A DNA stretch of 64,000 bases from Mesodorylaimus sp. YZB2_4 (taxonomy: Eukaryota; Nematoda; Enoplea; Dorylaimida; Dorylaimidae): contig JASANH010000986.1 in assembly GCA_030248295.1 (NCBI GenBank), forward strand, positions 1 through 64,000, written 5' to 3'. This document shows, piece by piece, positions 57,170 to 64,000 of this stretch. How positions within the stretch are numbered: position 1 is the first letter of the stretch; every line of letters begins with the position of its first letter. The position numbers and the translations under genes were made by a program. The notes beneath the pieces were generated by a model. The model saw only the letters and a list, made by a program, of their open reading frames with translations. It was not told the DNA's origin and did no database searches.

Positions 57170-60008
57170 TATGACACAGTATATGCCAAAAAGATGATTG
57201 TAAGAGCAATGTTGTGTAATTGGCTCAAGAGCTCGCTTTGTTTTAAAAGCTTTTGGATCTAAGAATAATCAACAGGTCTCTCTACTTTGCGATCAATTCG
57301 TTTAATAGGCACAAGCCCGTAGCACAAAACCAGTCGGGAAAGTGTTCTGCTAAAGCTTTGGCCGACAGGTGTGACCAGCACGCCTGGCGGTCGGGAGTAA
57401 TCGATACGCTCCCCTGGCTGGGACGTCAACCTCTTCGGTTGATGTTTCTAGAGCAGGTATAGTCGCGAGACTTGCCTTGTGAATGAAACTCCGGAGTTTC
57501 TTGCTTAAAGACTTCGGTCTCGACTATCTCCCGCCGCTGGTGCGCTGGTTGCACAGGTGAGGGTAGCAGGTCTCACGATCAGTCGTTTGGGGAAGGAGCA
57601 CTTGCAAGTAAGCGGTTCTCGAACTCACAGTCAGAGTGACAGCTTCAAGACGACATTAGACGGGTCGGCATGCGTCTAGCCTCACAATTCAGGCACACTT
57701 TCGGGTTCAATAGAGCAGGGACAAAAAGCATTAAGCAGCAGTCATCGGCAAAAAGGCACGACAAAGGCTGCCGAGAAAAGTGCAGAAAGAACAAACTACA
57801 AAGGCATTGAATCCGTAGTCCAGCTCTAGAAGAATGTTCAGTCACGTAGGTAACCCTCGTGCCTGGGAGACATCAACCCGATGGGTTGATGTTTCAGCCG
57901 TAGGTATATTCGCAAGACTTACCAGATCCAGTTAAAGTTTTTATCCCATCGGCTTCGGTCGGTCACCTCCTTCCTACGCCTTTTAGGCTTGGCTAAACGT
58001 ATGACCATAATCAGGATAGTCCGTATACTTCTTCGTCGAACCAAGTGACTTTGGTGAAGCACTAGTTTGAGTGTGATGCCCCTTTAATCCCATCTCTCAC
58101 TCTGTGACGACAACTAAGGCAGGTAAATGTTCGACCTCTAACACTTTGTGCTGTCAGAACCATGCACAGGGAAGCGGCTTCGGTGGCTCAGCGAGTACAG
58201 TAGTTAGTTGTTTCTCGGGTAGCGAGCGTCAGGACTTGTAAGGGCTTGGTCCCGACCCAAAACAAGAAACCAATATTTGCAAGTGCCTTACTAGGCAGCC
58301 GCACACGAACGGGCTCAACGAGACACTGACTAAGGCACAACAGCACGAGCCAGAAAGGAAGTGGCCGGGCCGCACCCTCGACCTAGACAGTCGGGGACAA
58401 AGGCCATAGACATATCTTGCTGCACTGAGGTCGACCCAACCCTAGGCTTAGTACATTAGCATGGGCCCCGATGGTAAAGTATGCTTTCGGGTTTAGCACC
58501 TGAGCATCACCGTAAATGAGCATCAGGCCTGAGCATCATTGGCGCCTCGCTTCATAGCGGTTAACGTACTCCAGCCGTATCAAAAACCGTTACAGACTCG
58601 TCCCGTGTTCAATCTCGGGTAAAGGAGTCGGCTCCAATGGTTTGCGCTAATCACCTTGTCCTCTAGACCATGCTTCTACGTAGACTGGCTGGGGCGACAG
58701 TTTCGTAGTAAGTATGTATATAGCTTGCTTTCATAACACGCCTGGTTCTGGTCAAACATGCTTCTTGACTGGTCGGGCAGGACTTATCTTGTCGCACAGA
58801 GCATTAGCGCCCCTCAAAATTTGATGATCCTCATTCTAATTCGCCAGAGTTTCTCTGCTTTTGGTTGCGCCAGTGGTTGCGCCAGTGGGGTGTAAGCATT
58901 GTCTTCCGCTTGTCGTATTCTTATAAAGTGATTCGTCAGGGAATAAAATTTTACGTCCAATTTCATACCTTACACAAATGAAACCGACCTGAGCAGTCGG
59001 TCCTCTCATTTTCTCTTCAACTTCACGCTTCCATATCGTCTCTCTCGCTACACAAGGTGCCAGATAAAGGCGCTGCTTGCTTGGTCTAAAGCTGTATTGG
59101 CTCAGACAGCTTATCCGTGACCCGAATGTCCTTTTACAGCAGCATCCTTGATGCATATTTATTAACGAAACGACATTCGACGCGCATCATTACGAGCCTG
59201 TTCTCACAACTGCAGTCTCAAGCGTTCAGTCACATTGACTCCATTCGTCGTACTTGACGGCCTGGTATTTGATGTACACGATTGGTTGGAACTAACCGTC
59301 ATTTTTGCTGGAGTCTTGATAGCGCTTTCAACTCTGCTTCCCGGCAAGAGGTCTCCGAAGCTTCTTTTTGGCGCGTTTGCGAAGCAAGCATCGTCCATAA
59401 GATTTTTATTCGATCCTTTATCACTGAGCGTGCGAAGTTGTTGAATGGATTGAGGATGACGGCCAGTACGACCTTTTCTCTGGATTATATCGAGCCATCA
59501 GACGGGCGCAACTCTATGCGGCAGCCCGCACTTTGTTCACAGCGAAATGCTACCTATTATTTTACACGTACTCTTAATTTACCCAGCATTTTCAGACAAA
59601 AACTTGTCAAGTGTAGATTAGTGCAAGGAATATGCTTGAAATTCGGGGTTCACAATGCACAATAACGCCAGATAAGTATTCACTGTACTGTATGTACACG
59701 TATAGATAGCATACGATTACGACAATATGCAGTCACAGTAGAAACAGTCAGAGAGCAGAAATACGGATCCGCTTTGGCCATACCCTCTACAACCGCATCT
59801 GGCATATCCAGACATAATGGACTTCAGGGCATTCATTATTACTATTTTGATAAAACAAGTGTGTTCTTCGAATCACTTGTACGGATACTCTAAAGATTTA
59901 ACTGTAACACCAGGATTACTGTCATCTGATTACATAAGCCGTGTATCATACGACTCCCACTTTCATGCTTCTGTAGAGTCATGCAAGCGCAGTATCTTGT
60001 TTCATTTT
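57170..60008. other. Gene-free interval with repeats
   Basis: Two inverse copies of dispersed repeat C lie at 57,340-57,500 and 57,865-57,995. A SINE-2-like head (CTTCGGTGGCTCAGCGAGTA) lies near 58,182. A tRNA-like segment with GTGTTCAATCTCGGG lies at about 58,538-58,625. 58,700-60,008 has nothing recognised except the GLUT 3' UTR at its end. Confidence 0.5.
57340..57500 (-). repeat. Dispersed repeat C
   Basis: Inverse of 12,430-12,640: CCCCTGGCTGGGACGTCAAC, GGTTGATGTTTCTAG and GGTATAGTCGCGAGACTTG. A second partial copy lies at 57,865-57,995 with ACATCAACCCGATGGGTTGA and TCGGCTTCGGTCGGTC. Confidence 0.7.
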
Positions 60009-62082
60009 TCAATGCAGTCTGGTTCTTCGCACTTCCAGATCCTTCCTGATTTCTTTGCATTGTCGACCTTTAGTTTCTGGGGCGAAGAAATATAGGAATA
60101 AGAAACAAGCACCAGCAATGGCAGCATACACCACAAAAACGTATTCGCCGATGTGCTCCTAAACAAACGGTCAACCAGTTTTGAGCCAGTGCAGACGGTG
60201 ATATCTTACTTTTAAGGGCAGGAATGTATACCCGACGAAAAAGCAGGTCAGCCAGTTTACAATAGTGGCGATCATGTTGGCTCGACCTCGCTGGGTCGGC
60301 CCGAACAGCTCGCTCGTGTAGAACCAGGGTATCGAAGCTACGCCAAAAGCAGGTACAGTGTCAGTGTGCGGAGAAGTGAACCAGAGGCCTACCTGGACCA
60401 AGTGTGAAGGTAAATACGAACAAGTAGACGAAGATTACTGCACAGAGGGCAGCGGCATGGTACTTCTGGCGGTCGATGACCTGGAAGGGAAAGCGATTCC
60501 TGCATGCGATATCTCCTACTTCAAGCTGACTCAGTTCGCAGTGCTTGACTCACTAACTTGCCCACATTTCAGAATCTTACCAGCAGGTGCAGACTGACGA
60601 ATATCATTATGTCGAACACGAACACACCAGCCAAACCACCCAGCATGAGCATGCGTCTCCCAAGTCTATCGATGACCGCGGTCGATATGATAGAGGACAG
60701 GACGAATGTGCCTCCAACACCCAATGTGGCACCGACTGCTTGTTCGCCGCTCATTTGAGCTTGTTCGCGGAAGATAGTGGCGGAGAAGAATAGCACCTAA
60801 AAGGGATTGAATGCGGACTCATGTGGGTTTGGAGTCACTGCACAGGTGCTTACGGCAGTGATCCCACTGAGCTGCTGCGCGATATGGTTGATCGCACATA
60901 TAGATATGCCCCACCAGAAAGACTCGCTCGATCCATCCTCAACGCATTCCGCTTTAGTGTTTTTTATCGGTATGTTATCTCGCATAGAATTCATTTCTTC
61001 GCCGACATCATCGTGGCGTCTGAGATGGACGAGTGCTGAATTTTAAAACAGGATGCTGTTTATAACGCGTCGCCCCGAGCACTTTTCAGCGCACAAATCT
61101 GACACAAGAAGGTCGGGCATCCAAGCGGGTACAAAATCTTACCAGCTCGAGCCTCTTCCGGCCTGTTCTTTATGGCCAACAAATATTTAGGACTTTCCGC
61201 GCAAAATGGCAAGGTGATCAACTGGAAGATGGCCGGGAAGGCACTTAAATGCTAAAACACAGAGGATAGATTGATCAGCAAGACTCATCAGCAGTGCACC
61301 AGATAAAACGTGCTTACATAGGAGGACTGGCCAGAGTGCCTCCTTCCCAAGAAACTGGGACTGACCAAAAATTTGTGCAATGAAGATACCGACACTGTTA
61401 ACGAAGCTGTTCATGTTTCCCATCATGCCACGAAATCGCAGGGGTGCAATTTCGGTAAGGTATATTGCAGGAAGACAACTGCTGATACCTAAAACACGGT
61501 GAGTAGGTACAAGAATATGGACACACTTGAACTAGACAGCGACCTACTGCAGCTTATTCCCAAGATTATTCGACCGACTAGCAGAAGCAAGTAGACATTG
61601 GTCACTTTGCTGATGCCCAACAGGATGGCGCCAATCAGCACCAGTGCATCATTGGCCATCATGGCTCCTTTCCTAAAATCAGAACACAGCTATTTGCCGC
61701 CTCTCAGAAAGGCAATATTTTTGAGTTCAGCGTGCACAAACCTGCCAAGTTTATCGGCAAGATGCCCACATCCCAGACCGCCGATAACACCTCCTAGAGA
61801 CCAGCTGGCCATGATCCAACACCACAATGTAGTCATGACATTTTCGCTTGGTTCTGACTGATGCAAAGTCGGATAGGACTCGTTCCGGATCCAAGTTTTG
61901 ATCAACTGAAAGGCTCTTTTAGTAGTCATCTCAAACCACTGTCTCAAGTGTCAGCTTACTTCAGCAGGTGCATTCATGACACTGACATTGTAGCCAAACA
62001 CAAACGACGATCCAATGGTCGAGGCAAAAAGAGCGAGAATCAAGGGCCAGGTTAGACCATCTCTCTTTTCCTGTTGTCCCAT
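60009..62082 (-). CDS. GLUT-type facilitative sugar transporter (SLC2, class I-like)
   Basis: Ten exons: 62,082-61,960, 61,905-61,742, 61,672-61,548, 61,488-61,318, 61,251-61,143, 61,035-60,854, 60,796-60,581, 60,480-60,393, 60,337-60,210 and 60,158-60,009, about 485 residues. Hallmarks in order are FVFGYNVSVMNAPAE (TM1), SLGGVIGGLGCGHLADKLGR, LTEIAPLRFRG, GIFIAQIFGQSQFLG, LPFCAESPKYLL (PESP-type), HIAQQLSGITAV (QLS of glucose-type GLUTs), DRLGRRMLML, GPASIPWFYTSELFGPTQRG (split by a 55-bp intron) and FFAPETKGR. The phases of exons 4 and 5 do not match: exon 4 ends with one extra base while exon 5 must start in phase 0. A one-base sequence error or unusual splicing is needed there. All other junctions fit. 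An alternative upstream first exon may exist. Confidence 0.93.
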
Positions 62083-64000
62083 ACTTGTCGGATCCTGCTC
62101 AGCCAAAGAAGAATAGTCGCAGAGCATGCTAGAAATTCTGATAAAATGCAGTCAAGATCGAGCCCTTTATTGGGCAACATTGGTCGCACGTTCTTGTGCA
62201 TAAAGGTCCACGTGAAATGTCTCCTGAAGGCATAGGCATAAATTGCCTGTTTTATGACATGATCTATTGGCGAGTCAGAATCTGCACAAAGTCGAACTAT
62301 GACAGCAGATCTTATCGTAGGCATCGCTTCCAAGCGCACTTGTCCTTGCATTTAATTAATGGTTTCTCTCATTTTTGCGCTCTAAAGTTAGGCCTAAGGC
62401 TGATTTGACCTAAAACAGAAAGTTGCGCCATGCTTATTCGTACAGTATTTCCATGCTGTCTTGTTGCAGGTACATACACCAGAGCACCTGAAAACACCTC
62501 ATTGCACTGAACGCAGTACAAGTTTTACATATGTATGTTACAGAACTGGATTGGGTGTTAACATTAGAGAGCAGTAAAAGAAAACCTTTCATGAGCTAAT
62601 AATAGATGTGTAGAATGCACGGATGAAACAGCGGCACACAAGGATGGCAGTAGGTACTAAATCACTGATGCAATCACCGCTTGCCGGACTCAGCTCTTCG
62701 TCGCTTTTTGAAAAATAGGTGCAGAATTATCATGTTGTCTAAAAAAAGGGTGATCCGCCTAGCCAGAATGAAAATAGCAGGAAGAACATGGCTCTTTTTG
62801 AGCAAAGTGAGCCCCTGATGGTGAAATGGACTTGCTTTTTGGTTTTACTCGCCTGTGCGCATGGTTTTCTAAAATATTTTGAAGAGACAGTGCGGAGCTT
62901 GCTTCTCCTCTCGCCAGCGAGCATAAACCTCAAGAGCAAAGTCAGGCTGGACACAGCAGCTTCCCTCTGATCCTCCATTTGGCATGCTCCAATTGCAACA
63001 CAGCATGCTAATGAGGCCACCCTTATAATTTCCAGATGACCACTGCTAGTACGGCATGAGCGCCGGGAGCGCCCTGTCTGATCGAGTGTAGGGCATGACA
63101 TGTCTGATGTAAAATTTACAGCCCTGCTAAGCCATTTTACATGAAAAATACATCCGTATATTAGATTCAAAAACGAGAGCAGTAGCAAAGAGCATTGGAG
63201 TGCTAACAGCACTAGTGACCCAAAGTATCATCAGTATTTGTCAGTGATCAGTCGTCATAAATGCAAGATCACGATCGGTGACGCTGGCTAAACTTTTGGA
63301 TAAATGTCTTGCGGCACACGACCAGGTGATCGGGGCAAGACTTGCGCGGTTGGCGGACAAGCTTCGCAGCAGCTGACTTCCTCGTCATACCATTTGCTGA
63401 AGATCTGACTTGAGTCGACAGTGCTTTTGACGGCGTCAAATTTGTCTTGCATCAAAGATCACGACGTCGACTTATAAACGTCGCTACTCGTTAATCAAGA
63501 GGAGGCAAACGCTAGAACTGCACTCTGAAACTCTAAATCCCATTTTCTTGTTCTCCTATCCAGAAGAAAAAATCACGCTGCTGGTTGTAAAGCCAACGAG
63601 CTAGTGTGCTATCCAGGTCTGATATTGGGTCCCAAAACCCAACCCATTGTTTTGGGTTTTTGGGTTGGGTTGGGTCGGGTTTTAGACAGGGTGGTTTCGG
63701 GTTGTGAAGGTTGATTTTTTTTCGAACCCAACGCAAGAAACCACTTTTCCACTCGGGGTCAGCCCTTTAGTCACTGAGTATGTGGGTGATCAGCACAGCG
63801 TTTTGAAGCCGCTGCGATATGATGTCCGTTGGTTTCGACTCGACAGATCCTGGTGTTTCAAAAACGTATGGAGTGTCCACCTAGTCTACTTCGACATCAG
63901 TCTGACTATGACGGAACTGAGAAATCGTCTGTCAGCAGATGAATCGAGCTCTGACCTGATCTTTTGTCGACTCGCAGTCAGAGATCAGGTCAATCAGGTT
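62083..64000. other. Upstream of the GLUT gene to window end, no gene seen
   Basis: The GLUT promoter should lie just above 62,082. The minus-strand frame at 62,739-63,212 has no recognised domain. 63,630-63,720 is rich in TTGGG/GGGTT words. The last 250 bp look unique and unassigned. Confidence 0.45.
63630..63720. repeat. Telomere-like TTGGG-rich tract
   Basis: ACCCAACCC is followed by TTTTGGGTTTTTGGGTTGGG, TTGGGTCGGGTTTTAG and TTTCGGGTTG. The units are irregular, so it is an imperfect G-rich tract with a short inverted start. Confidence 0.55.

Noticed and set aside
62739-63212. 157-codon minus-strand open frame
   Set aside because: Serine/leucine-rich with no family resemblance and no splice or homology support.

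Overview
This window is nuclear DNA from a small-genome invertebrate animal. Genes are split by many short introns, commonly 55-110 bp, and nearly all are GT-AG. The protein families are animal ones: SPOP-type MATH-BTB, PTF1A-type bHLH, GLUT, ZIP, PYROXD1, METTL4, DNAJC21, EBP2 and Ly6. The standard genetic code fits every intact gene. Nothing fixes the phylum; a nematode or tardigrade-like compact genome is a guess. Gene models below were built by hand from reading frame, splice sites and phase, supported by recall of the families; no search was run.

Layout. 1-11,425: a giant inverted repeat with arms of about 5 kb around an odd spacer made almost only of A and C on the plus strand. Each arm carries one copy of a four-TM membrane protein gene, readable on the right (7,135-8,089) and broken on the left. 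11,425-14,285: LINE debris and SINEs. 14,286-15,395: a protein tyrosine phosphatase gene with one in-frame stop and one frameshift. 16,749-18,773: two further four-TM membrane protein genes, one LAPTM-like. 18,774-22,240: repeats. 22,241-38,922: the gene-rich core with DNAJC21 (-), MATH-BTB/SPOP-like (+), EBP2 (+), ZIP zinc transporter (+), METTL4-like methyltransferase (+) and PTF1A/Fer-like bHLH (-). 38,923-42,604: LINE 3' end, a 1.1 kb terminal-inverted-repeat element and SINEs. 42,605-44,756: a REEP5-like gene with two in-frame stops and a small Pro/Gln-rich gene. 47,207-48,418: a lone BEL/Pao integrase. 48,959-57,169: PYROXD1 (-), an 11-finger C2H2 protein (+) and a GPI-anchored Ly6-like protein (+). 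60,009-62,082: a GLUT-type sugar transporter (-).

The genes look like unlinked housekeeping and developmental loci, not one pathway. PYROXD1 and the zinc-finger gene are divergent, with starts about 600 bp apart.

The most unusual content is repetitive. I see a tRNA-Glu-derived SINE family, a second tRNA-headed composite SINE of about 490 bp, several terminal-inverted-repeat (MITE-like) families, one of them nested in a SINE with a target-site duplication, and the large palindrome. The palindrome may be an assembly fold-back artefact, because the left arm becomes increasingly error-like toward the centre.
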